In this document: positions 20,315-30,399 of the stretch, one piece after another | How positions within the stretch are numbered: position 1 is the first letter of the stretch | How the letters are laid out: the number at the start of each line of letters is the position of its first letter | Source of the DNA: Xenorhabdus thuongxuanensis | GTDB taxonomy: Bacteria > Pseudomonadota > Gammaproteobacteria > Enterobacterales > Enterobacteriaceae | Assembly (NCBI RefSeq): GCF_001908095.1 | Contig: NZ_MKGR01000002.1 | Coordinates: 25,939-89,938 of the forward strand | DNA: 64,000 nt | Reading direction: 5' to 3' | The notes under the pieces: generated by a model | Database searches by the model: none | The model's input: only the letters and a program-made list of their open reading frames with translations | What the model was told of the DNA's origin: nothing | Translations under genes and position numbers: made by a program

Positions 20315-21289
20315 TTATTTTGCTAAACCAAAGGATTTGGCCATTTCATGGTATTGAATAACTTGTTTTTTCACATAGTCATCCAGCTCTTTGCCAGTCA
20401 TATTGAATTCAAATAATCCGCGCAGTTCACGTTGTTTTTTGAATTCGTCAGTTTGTTGGAGTTTTTTAAAGGTATCTACCCACCATTGATATTGTTCATC
20501 AGAAACTTTTGGCCCCATATAAAAACCACGAATAATTGGCCAAACAAGGTCATAACCTTGTTCTTTTGCTGTTGGAATTTTTGCCAGATCGCCGTCCAGA
20601 CGCTTATCTGCATAAACAGCGAGTATGCGAATTTTATTGCCATTGAGATAAGGTAAAGTTTCACTTAGATCACCGGATACGACCTGAATATGATTACCCA
20701 GCAGGGCAGTGATAGGTTCACCGCCACCTTCAAACGCGACATAGCGCATTTTGCGAGGATCAATACCGACCTCTTTTGCCAGTAATGCGGTTTTCATCCA
20801 GTCTTGGCTACCGATGGAAGCACCTGCGCCAAACACAATACTATCGGGCGCTTTTTTAAAAGCCTCCATCAAATCTGTCAGTGTCTTGTAAGGAGAATCA
20901 TCGCGCACAGCAATCATGCCGTAGTCTGTGCCGGCACTGGCTAGCCAACGTACATCATTGACGTTGTAGCGACCAAATTTACCTTGTGCAAGATTCAATA
21001 AGGAACCCCCAGAGAAGGCAACGATAGTACCGGGTTCACCAGGCCGTTGAGCAATAATGGCATTATAGGCAACCGCACCGACACCTCCGGGCATAAATGT
21101 CACTCGCATGGGAGAGTCGATAGTTTTGGTTTCTAATAGTGAAATTTGGATGAGTTTACAGGTTAAATCAAAGCCTCCACCAGGTTTGGCTGGTGCAATA
21201 CATTCGGTTCTGTTGGGAGTAGAAGTTGCAAAAGCGCAGGCACAAATAAACAGGCTTGCAGCGGTTAATAACGTTTTAAAAGTTCTCAT
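20315..21289 (-). CDS. tctC: TctC, periplasmic tricarboxylate-binding protein
   Basis: 324 codons, beginning with a typical signal peptide (basic MRTFK, then a hydrophobic stretch, cleavage likely near CAFATS around residue 22). The mature part has the Bug/TctC features KPGGGFDLTC and MPGGVGAVAYN. It captures citrate or a related tricarboxylate in the periplasm and delivers it to TctAB. GAGGAAT precedes the start. It is the first gene of the transporter operon and is divergent from tctD. Confidence 0.93.
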   Translation of the reverse strand: MRTFKTLLTAASLFICACAFATSTPNRTECIAPAKPGGGFDLTCKLIQISLLETKTIDSPMRVTFMPGGVGAVAYNAIIAQRPGEPGTIVAFSGGSLLNLAQGKFGRYNVNDVRWLASAGTDYGMIAVRDDSPYKTLTDLMEAFKKAPDSIVFGAGASIGSQDWMKTALLAKEVGIDPRKMRYVAFEGGGEPITALLGNHIQVVSGDLSETLPYLNGNKIRILAVYADKRLDGDLAKIPTAKEQGYDLVWPIIRGFYMGPKVSDEQYQWWVDTFKKLQQTDEFKKQRELRGLFEFNMTGKELDDYVKKQVIQYHEMAKSFGLAK

Positions 21290-21573
21290 TTTTATTCCTC
21301 ACATAGCACCAGTAAAGGATATGAATGACAAATTTCTGGCGCATGTTTATTTATAGAAATGAAACCTTTCAATTACCTTTCATTAACAACAAAAGTTGTC
21401 TGGATGTGACCTTAATCGCCTAATTTGCGTGGTGTTTTACATAATCTTGTTAATTGTTTGTTTGTATTAATATTTTTTTGTTAACTCCTAAGCAATTGCT
21501 GAATCTTAATATTGCAATTATGCGATATCTCCGCTTTATTTCTCTGGTTAATTTTTAACAATAGGTATTATTC
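21290..21573. promoter_or_regulatory. Divergent tctC/tctD control region
   Basis: 284 bp of AT-rich sequence between the two start codons. It must hold both promoters and, by analogy with characterised tct systems, a TctD-P binding site. I could not identify a convincing direct repeat for TctD by eye. Confidence 0.5.
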
Positions 21574-22239
21574 ATGCGGCTCTTATTGGTTGAAGATCAC
21601 CCAGAATTATCACATTGGTTACAAAAAGCATTGAATAATGCTGGGTTTGTGGTGGATTTGGCGAAAGATGGTGTTGTGGCAGATCAGCTTTTGCAGACTG
21701 AAAATTATACCTTGGTGATTCTGGATGTGGCTTTACCCAGATTGGATGGCTTATCTTTGTTATTGAGGTTGCGTAAGCGTGGTCAAAATTTACCCGTACT
21801 GTTATTAACTGCCAAAACAGAGGTTACGGATCGTGTGAAGGGATTGAATTCTGGTGCTGATGACTATTTGACCAAGCCTTTTGATTTTCAAGAATTGGAA
21901 GCTCGTGTTCGTGCATTGTTGCGTCGTAGTTCAGCTATGCCACAAGAGGCACAGAAATTTGGTTCGTTATCTTATGAAGGCGAAGGGTATTTTGTATTGG
22001 ACAATGTCCCATTGGCACTGACCCCCAGAGAGCTATCTGTTTTAACAACACTATTTCATCGTCGAGGGCGTCCGGTCTCTAAACAACAACTGTTTGAGCA
22101 GGTATTCTCCCTATCGGATGAGGCTAATCCACAAAGCATAGAACTGTATGTTCATCGGTTGCGGAAAAAATTACTCAACAGTGATGTAGGGATCAAGACA
22201 TTACGTGGGTTGGGATATCGGTTGGAGCGGTTGGTATAA
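21574..22239 (+). CDS. tctD: TctD, OmpR-family response regulator
   Basis: 221 codons. An N-terminal receiver domain has the phosphoacceptor Asp51 (VILDVALPRLDG), acidic Glu7-Asp8 and the conserved Lys in TKPFDF. The C-terminal OmpR/PhoB winged helix carries ELYVHRLRKKL. It probably activates tctCBA when tricarboxylate is present, as TctD does in Salmonella. It overlaps tctE by one base (TAATG), so the pair is translated together. Confidence 0.93.
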   Translation: MRLLLVEDHPELSHWLQKALNNAGFVVDLAKDGVVADQLLQTENYTLVILDVALPRLDGLSLLLRLRKRGQNLPVLLLTAKTEVTDRVKGLNSGADDYLTKPFDFQELEARVRALLRRSSAMPQEAQKFGSLSYEGEGYFVLDNVPLALTPRELSVLTTLFHRRGRPVSKQQLFEQVFSLSDEANPQSIELYVHRLRKKLLNSDVGIKTLRGLGYRLERLV

Positions 22240-23672
22240 TGAAATATCTAAAAATACCACGGTCGTTATTCCACCAATTGTTGCTGTTCTTTGGTGTACC
22301 TCTACTGTTACTGGGCTGTGCTTCTGTTTATAGTCAGTATATCAGTGTGAGAAATGCTGCAATGCTGGCTTATGACAGAACTCTGCTTGCATCAGCAAGA
22401 ACAGTCGCTGAACGCTTGGCTGTTCGGGATCAGAACTTGATCGTTGATGTACCTTATGTTGTCTTGGACAGTTTCGAGCGCAATACAAATGATCGCCTGT
22501 ACTATCAGGTTATGTCGCCGGAAGGAAAGACGATTTCCGGGTATGACGACCTTCCTCGGATACCGCAGAACGTCCAGCGTTCACCCTTGTATACAGCATT
22601 AGCCTATTTTTATAATGCGGAATACAAGGGGCAACCTATACGTGTAGTGGGACTGTATCAGCCGGTCAATGAAGGCAATATAATGGGGATGGCGTTGATA
22701 TTGGTGGCAGAAACTGAGACTTCTCGCCAATATATGGCTAACCAATTGTTGTTATCTTCGTTGGTTAATCAGGGGGCAGTCGTATTATTGACATTACTCC
22801 TTGCTTACATTCTGCTCAAACTTCTGCTTAAACCGTTGCGAAAACTTTCAGGCATTATGAGCCTCCGTTCTGCTAATGATCTAACACCATTACCAAATAT
22901 TTTACCGTGGTCCGAACTGGCTCCATTACTGCAATCGTTTAACCGATATATTGGGCGGTTGGAATTAATGGTTGGACGCCAAGAGCGATTCAGTGCGGAC
23001 GCTTCTCATCAACTGAGAACACCTTTAGCGGTATTGAAAACACAGGTTGCAGTAGCATGTGGCAATCAAGATCCAGAACAAAGGGATAATATACTGACGG
23101 CGATTGATAAGAGTTTGGATAACATGATATTACTGACTGATCGCTTATTGCAACTTTCACAGCTTAAAGTGCATGAAAAAGAAGCAATACAAAATTATCA
23201 GCCAGTCAATATCGTGGAACTATTGCAACAAGTCTGTTTTTCTCGTTTACAGCAAGCAGAAAGCAAAAATATTGATTTAGGTTACGAAGGGGAAGAAGCC
23301 TTATGGATCAGGGGAGATCCCCTATTGTTAGCCGAAATGTGCGCCAATTTGCTGGATAATGCCATCAAATATACCCCGCAAATGGGAGTGGTGACGGGAA
23401 GAGTAAGCATAATGGCAGATAAAAAACAGGCTTTCCTTGAGATCGATGATTCAGGGCCGGGTATCGCTCAAAAAGATATTTGTCAATCGCTTATGGCGTT
23501 TAACCGATTGGACAACGCAGCTGGGCTGGAGGGGACGGGATTAGGGTTGACTATTGTTAAAGAAATCTGCCGATACCACAGTGCCACTCTCCAGCTTTTA
23601 CCCAGTGAGGTATTGGGTGGGTTATTGGTGAGAATTATATTCGGGCTTTCTATAAGTGAGCGGGGTGCGTAA
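22239..23672 (+). CDS. tctE: TctE, sensor histidine kinase
   Basis: 477 codons. The first membrane helix is near residues 13-30 and a second at about 170-190, with a periplasmic sensor region between them. The HisKA domain carries the phosphorylated His257 in DASHQLRTPLAV. The ATPase domain has the N box NLLDNAIKYTP, DSGPGI and GTGLGLTIV. It is the partner of TctD. Its last 51 bases overlap the 3' end of the convergent EamA gene. Confidence 0.93.
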   Translation: MKYLKIPRSLFHQLLLFFGVPLLLLGCASVYSQYISVRNAAMLAYDRTLLASARTVAERLAVRDQNLIVDVPYVVLDSFERNTNDRLYYQVMSPEGKTISGYDDLPRIPQNVQRSPLYTALAYFYNAEYKGQPIRVVGLYQPVNEGNIMGMALILVAETETSRQYMANQLLLSSLVNQGAVVLLTLLLAYILLKLLLKPLRKLSGIMSLRSANDLTPLPNILPWSELAPLLQSFNRYIGRLELMVGRQERFSADASHQLRTPLAVLKTQVAVACGNQDPEQRDNILTAIDKSLDNMILLTDRLLQLSQLKVHEKEAIQNYQPVNIVELLQQVCFSRLQQAESKNIDLGYEGEEALWIRGDPLLLAEMCANLLDNAIKYTPQMGVVTGRVSIMADKKQAFLEIDDSGPGIAQKDICQSLMAFNRLDNAAGLEGTGLGLTIVKEICRYHSATLQLLPSEVLGGLLVRIIFGLSISERGA

Positions 23673-24524
23673 CTGTTGCGCAAGTATCACACCAACTAAA
23701 ACAATACCTCCTCCAATTAAGTGGTAACTGTGCATTTCTTCATGGAGAGCCACGATAGCAATGATGGCAGTAAATACGGGCGCCAGATTCATAAAAATAG
23801 CAGTCATGTTTGCGCCAATGCGAATGACACCCTGTATCCACAAATAGGGTGCAAGTATGGATGCGGGAATGCCGGCAAATAGAACAAGAGAAATATTATC
23901 GGCCGTTAACTGAATATCATCTGTCATCATAAAATTGGGTAAAAGCAATAAAACGCCAAACCCAATTTGTACATAGAGTGATTGCCAGTTGGGTAATGGA
24001 ATTGCCCAGCGTTTGGTTAAAACCCCATACAAGGCATAAGAAGCTGCTGCAATAAACATCATCACTTCTCCAATGCCCAGACCGTGTTGCAATAGGGAAG
24101 ATGGCTCCCCTTTGCTGACCAGCCATACAAGGCCGAATAAAGACAGCACGGTGCCGAGGGTGATACCAACGGTAGGGGCAGCCCGCAAGGCAAAGATGCT
24201 GATAATGACAGTTAATAATGGTATCAATGAAGTAAAAATGCCGATGATTGTCGCGCTGATGGTATGGGCTGCGTAGTACGCCAGGCTTTGGTTAAGTACC
24301 ATGCCCAGAGAACCTAAAATCAATAATTTCCACCAATATTGAGCAACGATTTTTCGCTGCTTCAGGATTGGCAATAAGATAAAAGGCGTCAAGGCCAGAA
24401 AGGCAATAAACCATCGGTAGAAAGCAATTGCAGCCGGTTCAATAAGGGTGGCAGCAGCTTTGCTGACAACGGCGTTGATTGACCAGATCAGTACAGCGAC
24501 AAGGGGAAATAATAAATTCTTCAT
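23622..24524 (-). CDS. EamA/DMT-family transporter
   Basis: 300 codons, ten predicted membrane helices in two EamA half-repeats, opening with LLFPLVAVLIWSINAVVSK. Such proteins (RhaT/YdcZ-like drug/metabolite transporters) usually export amino acids or other small metabolites; the substrate is not readable. It is divergent from an AraC-type regulator across 149 bp, a layout typical of an inducible efflux gene and its activator. The 3' end overlaps tctE. Confidence 0.85.
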   Translation of the reverse strand: MKNLLFPLVAVLIWSINAVVSKAAATLIEPAAIAFYRWFIAFLALTPFILLPILKQRKIVAQYWWKLLILGSLGMVLNQSLAYYAAHTISATIIGIFTSLIPLLTVIISIFALRAAPTVGITLGTVLSLFGLVWLVSKGEPSSLLQHGLGIGEVMMFIAAASYALYGVLTKRWAIPLPNWQSLYVQIGFGVLLLLPNFMMTDDIQLTADNISLVLFAGIPASILAPYLWIQGVIRIGANMTAIFMNLAPVFTAIIAIVALHEEMHSYHLIGGGIVLVGVILAQQLRTPLTYRKPEYNSHQ

Positions 24525-24673
24525 TAGGCTGGATATTTATGTAAGTGTTTCGTCTAGTTAGTTTAGCAATGACCGATTTATTATATATATTGATAATCAG
24601 ACAACAGATAGGGCAATTAAGACAAGATATTTACCCTTTATTATTTTATGGATAAAAGATTACGGGAGTAAAA

Positions 24674-25453
24674 ATGATAGAACGGGTGAAGACGAATCAA
24701 GCTATATTTCAACCAATCATGCCAGATACACTCTCTTTTCGTGATGAGACACTGAGTGCTGATACGGAATGTCGGTTACATACGCATCCTTTTGGGCAAT
24801 TAATTTATGTCGTTTGTGGAGTAATGGAAACGCAGGTAGGCAAACAGCGTTTTCTGGCTCCACCGGAATTTTGTATCTGGATACCGGAAAATACCGCCCA
24901 TTCGAGTTACAACCAGAAGGCATTGCGATTTTGGATAATCGATATTTCTCCACAATGGACTAATATCTTACCGCAACAGCCTTGTATTATCCGATTGAGT
25001 GGCATTTTCAATGCTATTATGGCGGATTTTTTTGCACGAAAGATCTGGCAACCGGAAATAGAAAGGGATCGACGCTTGGCACGAGTGTTAATTGATCAAT
25101 TGGAATTATCACCAAGGCAATGTACCTATTTACCTTATTCAAAAGATAAGTTGCTCGCTCCAGTATTACAGATGTTGGAACGCAATCCGGCGGATAATAC
25201 CTCTTTAGCTGAGTGGGCCAAAAAGCGTTATACCTCAGAGAGAACTTTATCGCGGCGCTGTAAGCAGGAGTTAGGAATGTCATTTAGTGAATGGCGGCAG
25301 CGGCTGCGTTTTTTGTATTCCATATCCTTATTAGAACAGGGGAAAAGTATTCACGAAATCGCATTTGATGTGGGGTATAGCTCATCATCGGCTTTTATCG
25401 CCATGTTTCAGCAGATTGCGGGCACAACGCCAGAACGTTTCAGAAAAGGCTAA
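24674..25453 (+). CDS. AraC-family transcriptional regulator
   Basis: 259 codons. The N-terminal part is a cupin-like sensing domain (HTHPFGQLIYVVCG at about 36-49). The C-terminal part has two AraC helix-turn-helix units: the first around SLAEWAKKRYTSERTLSR and the second ending in the family signature IAFDVGYSSSSAFIAMF. It resembles the NimR (YeaM)-like group that controls adjacent exporters. The likely target is the divergent EamA transporter, possibly plus itself. Confidence 0.88.
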   Translation: MIERVKTNQAIFQPIMPDTLSFRDETLSADTECRLHTHPFGQLIYVVCGVMETQVGKQRFLAPPEFCIWIPENTAHSSYNQKALRFWIIDISPQWTNILPQQPCIIRLSGIFNAIMADFFARKIWQPEIERDRRLARVLIDQLELSPRQCTYLPYSKDKLLAPVLQMLERNPADNTSLAEWAKKRYTSERTLSRRCKQELGMSFSEWRQRLRFLYSISLLEQGKSIHEIAFDVGYSSSSAFIAMFQQIAGTTPERFRKG

Positions 25454-25526
25454 GGGCATATAGGTTTTATGTAGATAAAATGGCAGAATAGTGGATCACG
25501 CCCATTTAAGCTATTGGATGAGAGAA

Positions 25527-26654
25527 GTGAAAATCTTAGTTGATGAAAATATGCCTTATGCTGAGCGACTCTTCCAGCAATTAGGTGAAGTGCAGGCAAT
25601 TCCGGGGCGCCCAGTGCCTGAGGGAATTTTGGAACATGCTGATGCCTTTATGGTTCGATCGATCACTAAAGTCAATGAATCTTTATTGCAAGGCAGTTCG
25701 GTGAAATTTGTTGGAACTGCCACTGCGGGAATGGATCATGTTGATCAGCAATGGCTATTTCAGGCAGGGATTGGTTTTTCCGCCGCTCCTGGATGTAACG
25801 CCATTGCCGTGGTTGAGTATGTATTCTCGGCATTAATGTTATTGGCTGAGCAAGATCAATTTCAGCTTAAAGATAAAACTGTCGGTATTGTCGGTGTTGG
25901 CAATGTCGGAGGGCGATTAGCTGATCGCCTGGCGGCTTTGGGCGTGAAGACGTTATTATGCGATCCCCCCCGTGCAGATCGTGGTGATGAGGGGGAGTTT
26001 TGGCCTTTAGAAAAATTAGTGCAAGAAGCGGATATTCTGACTTTTCATACACCTCTTAATCACTCTGGCCCATACCAGACTTATCATTTGGCTGATGCAG
26101 AATTACTTTCTGCATTACCGGACAACCGTATTTTGATTAATGCCAGCCGTGGTGAGGTGGTTGATAATCAAGCGTTACTTTCCGCGCTGCAAAATGGGAA
26201 AAAGTTACGTGTAGTGCTTGATGTTTGGGAACCAGAGCCTAACCTTTCTCTACCCCTGTTAGCTTTGGCTGATATTGCGACTCCACATATTGCTGGCTAT
26301 ACCTTGGAAGGCAAAGCACGGGGTACAACTCAGGTTTTTGAGGCCTATTGTGAGTTCCTGAGGCAACCTCGTAAGACACAGTTGGCTGATCTGTTGCCGA
26401 CACCAGATTTCAGTCAGGTCACAGTGCAGGGGGAAGTGACTCAAAGTCTCCTCAAGCGTTTAATGCATTTAGTGTATGATGTGCGCCGTGATGATGCGCC
26501 CTTACGTCAAGTTGCGGATCAGGAAGGTGCTTTTGATCGATTACGCAAATACTATCCAGAACGTCGGGAATGGTCTTCCCTGACCGTACATTGTGACTCA
26601 GAAGAGAGTGCTCAATTACTGTCCAGAATTGGGTTTAATGCAAAAGTGATTTAA
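25527..26654 (+). CDS. pdxB: Erythronate-4-phosphate dehydrogenase PdxB
   Basis: 375 codons from a GTG at 25527, which gives the family's usual start ([12 protein letters not shown] read as Met) and has GGATGAGAG upstream. The ATG at 25518 and GTG at 25491 are alternatives that add residues not found in E. coli PdxB. It oxidises 4-phosphoerythronate in pyridoxal phosphate synthesis. The D-2-hydroxyacid dehydrogenase NAD motif [13 protein letters not shown] is clear, as are [10 protein letters not shown] and the C-terminal PdxB dimerisation domain. Confidence 0.93.
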   Translation: MKILVDENMPYAERLFQQLGEVQAIPGRPVPEGILEHADAFMVRSITKVNESLLQGSSVKFVGTATAGMDHVDQQWLFQAGIGFSAAPGCNAIAVVEYVFSALMLLAEQDQFQLKDKTVGIVGVGNVGGRLADRLAALGVKTLLCDPPRADRGDEGEFWPLEKLVQEADILTFHTPLNHSGPYQTYHLADAELLSALPDNRILINASRGEVVDNQALLSALQNGKKLRVVLDVWEPEPNLSLPLLALADIATPHIAGYTLEGKARGTTQVFEAYCEFLRQPRKTQLADLLPTPDFSQVTVQGEVTQSLLKRLMHLVYDVRRDDAPLRQVADQEGAFDRLRKYYPERREWSSLTVHCDSEESAQLLSRIGFNAKVI

Positions 26655-26655
26655 T

Positions 26656-26677
26656 ACAGGCAGGGATCCTTGCCTGT
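26656..26677 (+). other. Hairpin between pdxB and usg
   Basis: ACAGGCA (26656-26662) and TGCCTGT (26671-26677) pair around a partly self-complementary centre. There is no T-run after it, so it is more likely an mRNA stability or processing element than a terminator. Confidence 0.4.
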
Positions 26678-26708
26678 CAGCAAAATAAAAGAAGTGGAGA
26701 GAACCAAC

Positions 26709-27719
26709 ATGTCAGAAGGTTGGAATATTGCGCTCTTGGGTGCAACGGGTGCAGTAGGTGAAGCGATATTGGCGTTATTACAGGAACGCCAATTTCCGGT
26801 TGGTGAACTGTATCTTCTTGCCAGTGAACAAAGTGTTGGAAAGATCCAGCGTTTTAACGGAAAAAACATCACGGTTCGTGATGCGGCAGAATTTGATTGG
26901 TCACAGGTACAACTCGCCTTTTTTGCCGCGACGATGGAAGTAACCGCACAACATATTGAAAAAGCAACAGAATCTGGTTGCCTGGTGATTGACAGCAGCG
27001 GCTTGTTTGCAGCAGAGCCAGATGTGCCTTTGGTTGTTCCTGGCGTTAACCCCTATGCATTGGCTGAATATCGTAACCGTAACATCATTGCTGTGGCAGA
27101 TAGTTCAACGAGCCAGGTTTTGACTGCCATTAAGCCATTGATCGATACGGCTGGCATTGCCCGTTTACATTTGACCAATATATTGCCAGTTTCTGTTTAT
27201 GGTAAAACAGCTATTGATGAACTGGCAGGGCAGAGTGCGCGTTTATTAAATGGCATTCCACCGGATGAAGGCCGTTTCAGCAAACAATTAGCTTTCAATT
27301 TATTGCCTTTATTGCCTGATGCAGAAGGTGTGGTGCGCGAAGAGCGTCGTATTGTCGATCAAATTCGCAGAGTATTGCAGGATGAAGGATTGCCAGTTTC
27401 CGTAAACTGTGTCCAATCTTCGGTTTTCTATGGCATTGCCCAGATGGTGAATTTGGAGACATTGCGTCCGGTTGGCATAGAAGAAGCCCGTAGTGAATTT
27501 GAACGCCTTGACGATATTCAGGTTTCAGAAGAGGGTGATTATCCGACTCAGGTCACTGATGCTTCGGGCAGTGATAGTTTGAGCATAGGCTGTCTGCGCA
27601 ATGACTATGGTATGCCAGAGATGCTGCAATTCTGGTCAGTTGCCGATAACATCCGTTTTAGCGGCGCCTTAATGGCAGTTGAAATCGCAGAAAAACTAAT
27701 GCAGGAGCAATTTTACTGA
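26709..27719 (+). CDS. usg: Usg, aspartate-semialdehyde dehydrogenase-like protein
   Basis: 336 codons from the ATG at 26709, with GGAGAG upstream; E. coli Usg has 337. The N-terminal Rossmann motif [13 protein letters not shown] and the dimerisation domain match aspartate-semialdehyde dehydrogenase. The position of the catalytic cysteine reads ADSSTSQ (around residue 131), so the nucleophile is replaced by serine, as in the Usg subfamily generally. Dehydrogenase activity is therefore unlikely and the role is unknown. The stop overlaps the truA start (TGATG). Confidence 0.93.
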   Translation: MSEGWNIALLGATGAVGEAILALLQERQFPVGELYLLASEQSVGKIQRFNGKNITVRDAAEFDWSQVQLAFFAATMEVTAQHIEKATESGCLVIDSSGLFAAEPDVPLVVPGVNPYALAEYRNRNIIAVADSSTSQVLTAIKPLIDTAGIARLHLTNILPVSVYGKTAIDELAGQSARLLNGIPPDEGRFSKQLAFNLLPLLPDAEGVVREERRIVDQIRRVLQDEGLPVSVNCVQSSVFYGIAQMVNLETLRPVGIEEARSEFERLDDIQVSEEGDYPTQVTDASGSDSLSIGCLRNDYGMPEMLQFWSVADNIRFSGALMAVEIAEKLMQEQFY

Positions 27720-28552
27720 TGTCTGATACAGAGCTGAGTCAGTCTGTGCCAGAGGCAAAAAAAGTGAAAATTGCACTGGGGATTGAATATGACGGCAGTC
27801 GATATTATGGTTGGCAGCGTCAGCAAGAAGTGAAAAGCGTACAGGAATGCCTGGAAAAAGCACTGTCGAAAGTAGCGAATGAGTCGATTTCAGTTTTTTG
27901 TGCGGGTAGAACGGATGCAGGAGTACATGCGACTGGGCAGGTCGTGCATTTTGAAACCTCGGCTCAACGTAAAGATGCTGCATGGACAATGGGGGTAAAT
28001 ACCCATTTGCCACCAGATATTGCAGTACGTTGGGTTAAAACGGTGGATGATGAATTCCATGCCCGTTTTAGTGCAACTGCTCGCCGTTATCGCTATGTGA
28101 TTTTTAACCATCGCTATCGTCCAGCGGTATTGGCGCACGGCGTCACGCATTTTCATTATCCATTGGATGAGAAAAAAATGCATGAAGCGGCACAGAGCCT
28201 GTTGGGAGAAAATGACTTTACCTCTTTCCGGGCAGTGCAGTGCCAGTCCAATTCACCGTGGCGCAATGTGATGCATGTTAACGTTAGTCGATACGGGCAT
28301 TATATTGTTGTGGACATTAAGGCGAATGCTTTCGTTCATCACATGGTACGCAATATCGTTGGCAGCTTACTGGAGATTGGTTGCGGTAACCAGGATATTG
28401 GCTGGATGGCTGAACTATTGGAGTTAAAAGACAGGACAAAAGCGGCAGCAACTGCTAAGGCTGAAGGTTTATATTTAGTTGCTGTGGATTATCCTGAGCG
28501 TTTTGGTTTACCTGAACCCATTATGGGGCCTCTGTTTTTGGAAAATGATTAG
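27719..28552 (+). CDS. truA: tRNA pseudouridine(38-40) synthase TruA
   Basis: 277 codons. It converts U38-U40 of the tRNA anticodon stem-loop to pseudouridine. The catalytic aspartate, Asp66, lies in [14 protein letters not shown]. Other conserved segments are [13 protein letters not shown] near the start and HHMVRNIVG in the C-terminal half. It overlaps usg by one base, so the two are translationally coupled. It carries a short N-terminal extension compared with E. coli. Confidence 0.96.
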   Translation: MSDTELSQSVPEAKKVKIALGIEYDGSRYYGWQRQQEVKSVQECLEKALSKVANESISVFCAGRTDAGVHATGQVVHFETSAQRKDAAWTMGVNTHLPPDIAVRWVKTVDDEFHARFSATARRYRYVIFNHRYRPAVLAHGVTHFHYPLDEKKMHEAAQSLLGENDFTSFRAVQCQSNSPWRNVMHVNVSRYGHYIVVDIKANAFVHHMVRNIVGSLLEIGCGNQDIGWMAELLELKDRTKAAATAKAEGLYLVAVDYPERFGLPEPIMGPLFLEND

Positions 28553-28622
28553 TTTCTGATAAATCATTTAATCTGACATTTTCGAATAGTGACAGGGATG
28601 TTTGGTCATAACGAGGAATATT

Positions 28623-29315
28623 ATGGAGTTTTTGACTCATTTTGTTGATTTTGCGAAATTCATTGTCGATTTTATCTTACACATTGATGCTCATTTAGCT
28701 GAACTGGTTGCTAGTTATGGTGATTGGGTTTATGGCATCCTATTTCTGATTATATTTTGTGAAACAGGCTTGGTAGTCACGCCATTTTTGCCAGGAGACT
28801 CCTTGCTGTTCGTGGCTGGAGCACTGTCTGCATTAGATTCCAATGATCTGAATGTACACATTATGGTGGCTTTAATGATTACGGCCGCGATTATTGGTGA
28901 TGCTATCAACTATACCATTGGCAGAATTTTTGGTGAGAAATTATTCTCCAATCCAAATTCAAAGATTTTTCGCCGCAGTTATTTAGATAAGACCCATGAG
29001 TTTTATGAAAAACATGGTGGAAAAGCAATAATTTTGGCTCGGTTTGTGCCAATTGTTAGAACGTTTGCACCGTTTGTTGCAGGAATGGGGAAAATGTCTT
29101 ACCGCCACTTTGCTGCTTATAATGTAATTGGTGCATTTATCTGGGTGCTATTATTCACTTATGCCGGTTATTTATTTGGTGATATGCCCGTTATACAGCA
29201 GAATCTGAAATTATTGATTGTCGCAATTATTTTTATTTCTATTCTGCCCGGCATCATAGAAATTTGGCGTCATCGTCGTGCTGCATCGAAAAAAGCAGCA
29301 GGAAGTAGTAGATAG
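28623..29315 (+). CDS. dedA: DedA-family membrane protein
   Basis: 230 codons from the ATG at 28623, with GAGGA just upstream; an earlier in-frame start at 28602 lacks a site. It is a polytopic inner-membrane protein with the DedA/SNARE-associated motifs [17 protein letters not shown] and the FxRxxPxxRxxxPxxAG-type signature ([17 protein letters not shown]). DedA-family proteins act in undecaprenyl phosphate or phospholipid recycling. It is nearly identical in layout to E. coli DedA. Its stop codon lies inside a 15-bp tandem duplication. Confidence 0.93.
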   Translation: MEFLTHFVDFAKFIVDFILHIDAHLAELVASYGDWVYGILFLIIFCETGLVVTPFLPGDSLLFVAGALSALDSNDLNVHIMVALMITAAIIGDAINYTIGRIFGEKLFSNPNSKIFRRSYLDKTHEFYEKHGGKAIILARFVPIVRTFAPFVAGMGKMSYRHFAAYNVIGAFIWVLLFTYAGYLFGDMPVIQQNLKLLIVAIIFISILPGIIEIWRHRRAASKKAAGSSR

Positions 29316-29339
29316 ATAAATAGAAGATAGATAAATCGA
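29310..29339 (+). repeat. 15-bp tandem duplication at the dedA stop
   Basis: AGATAGATAAATAGA (29310-29324) is followed directly by AGATAGATAAATCGA (29325-29339), 14 of 15 bases alike. The dedA TAG stop is within the first unit, so the duplication affects only the 3' untranslated part. Confidence 0.75.
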
Positions 29340-29370
29340 TAACCGTAAACAGGTTTGAGCAGTTTTTTAT

Positions 29371-29392
29371 CCACACTGCGATGGCATTGTGG
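29371..29392 (+). other. Hairpin in the accD leader
   Basis: CCACACTGC and GCATTGTGG pair with one mismatch around a GATG loop, about 60 bp before accD. It could be a weak terminator for dedA or a leader element of accD; the sequence does not decide. Confidence 0.35.
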
Positions 29393-29451
29393 TTTAATGG
29401 CACGTAAAACAAAAGCTGGCAGCAGCCAGATTCAGACGGAAAGGTTCATTA

Positions 29452-30399
29452 ATGAGCTGGATTGAAAAGATTCTAAACAAAAGCAAAATTATACAAACTC
29501 GTAAGGCAAGCATACCTGAAGGAGTTTGGACAAAATGCGACAGTTGCAGTCAGGTACTTTATCGTGCTGAATTAGAGCGTAACCTTGAAGTGTGTCCAAA
29601 GTGTGACCACCATATGCGTATTTCAGCCCGTAAGAGATTGCATTCATTTTTGGATGAAGGTATTGGCACGGAATTAGGCAGTGAGCTGGAACCCAAAGAT
29701 ATCCTGAAATTCCGCGATACCAAAAAATATAAAGATCGCTTAGTTGTAGCCCAGAAGCAGACACAAGAAAAAGATGCACTCATCGTCATGAAAGGTAAGC
29801 TGCATGATATGCCAGTTGTGGCCGGTGCTTTTGAGTTCAATTTTATGGCTGGCTCAATGGGGTCTGTGGTTGGCGCTCGTTTTGTGCGTGCTGTTGAACA
29901 GGCTCTGGAAGATAACTGTCCATTTATCTGTTTTGCCACCAGTGGTGGGGCACGTATGCAGGAAGCGTTGATGTCACTGATGCAGATGGCAAAAACCAGT
30001 GCTGCGCTGGCAAAAATGCAGCATCGTGGTTTGCCTTATATCTGTGTGTTGACCCACCCAACAATGGGTGGAGTAACGGCAAGTCTGGGGATGCTGGGTG
30101 ATATCAATATCGCTGAGCCTAAAGCATTGATTGGCTTTGCGGGTCCTCGTGTTATCGAGCAGACTGTGCGTGAAAAACTACCGGAAGGTTTCCAGCGCAG
30201 CGAATTTCTGTTGGGGAAAGGTGCGATTGATATGATCGTGCGTCGTCCAGACATGCGCGATAAAGTTGCCAGCCTACTTGCAATGTTGACTCACAAACCC
30301 CATCCGGGCACAAAAGCAGAGACGGTAGAAGCAATCGTTGTTGAATCTGCTGATGTCGAAGCTGATATAAACATCAATCCTAATAAAGAAGATGTCTGA
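29452..30399 (+). CDS. accD: Acetyl-CoA carboxylase carboxyltransferase subunit beta AccD
   Basis: 315 codons. With AccA it transfers the carboxyl group from biotin-BCCP to acetyl-CoA, giving malonyl-CoA. The N-terminal zinc ribbon has Cys29, Cys32, Cys48 and Cys51. The crotonase-like core includes [20 protein letters not shown] and [15 protein letters not shown]. In E. coli the zinc ribbon also binds accA/accD mRNA. The 3' end overlaps folC by 8 bases. Confidence 0.96.
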   Translation: MSWIEKILNKSKIIQTRKASIPEGVWTKCDSCSQVLYRAELERNLEVCPKCDHHMRISARKRLHSFLDEGIGTELGSELEPKDILKFRDTKKYKDRLVVAQKQTQEKDALIVMKGKLHDMPVVAGAFEFNFMAGSMGSVVGARFVRAVEQALEDNCPFICFATSGGARMQEALMSLMQMAKTSAALAKMQHRGLPYICVLTHPTMGGVTASLGMLGDINIAEPKALIGFAGPRVIEQTVREKLPEGFQRSEFLLGKGAIDMIVRRPDMRDKVASLLAMLTHKPHPGTKAETVEAIVVESADVEADININPNKEDV

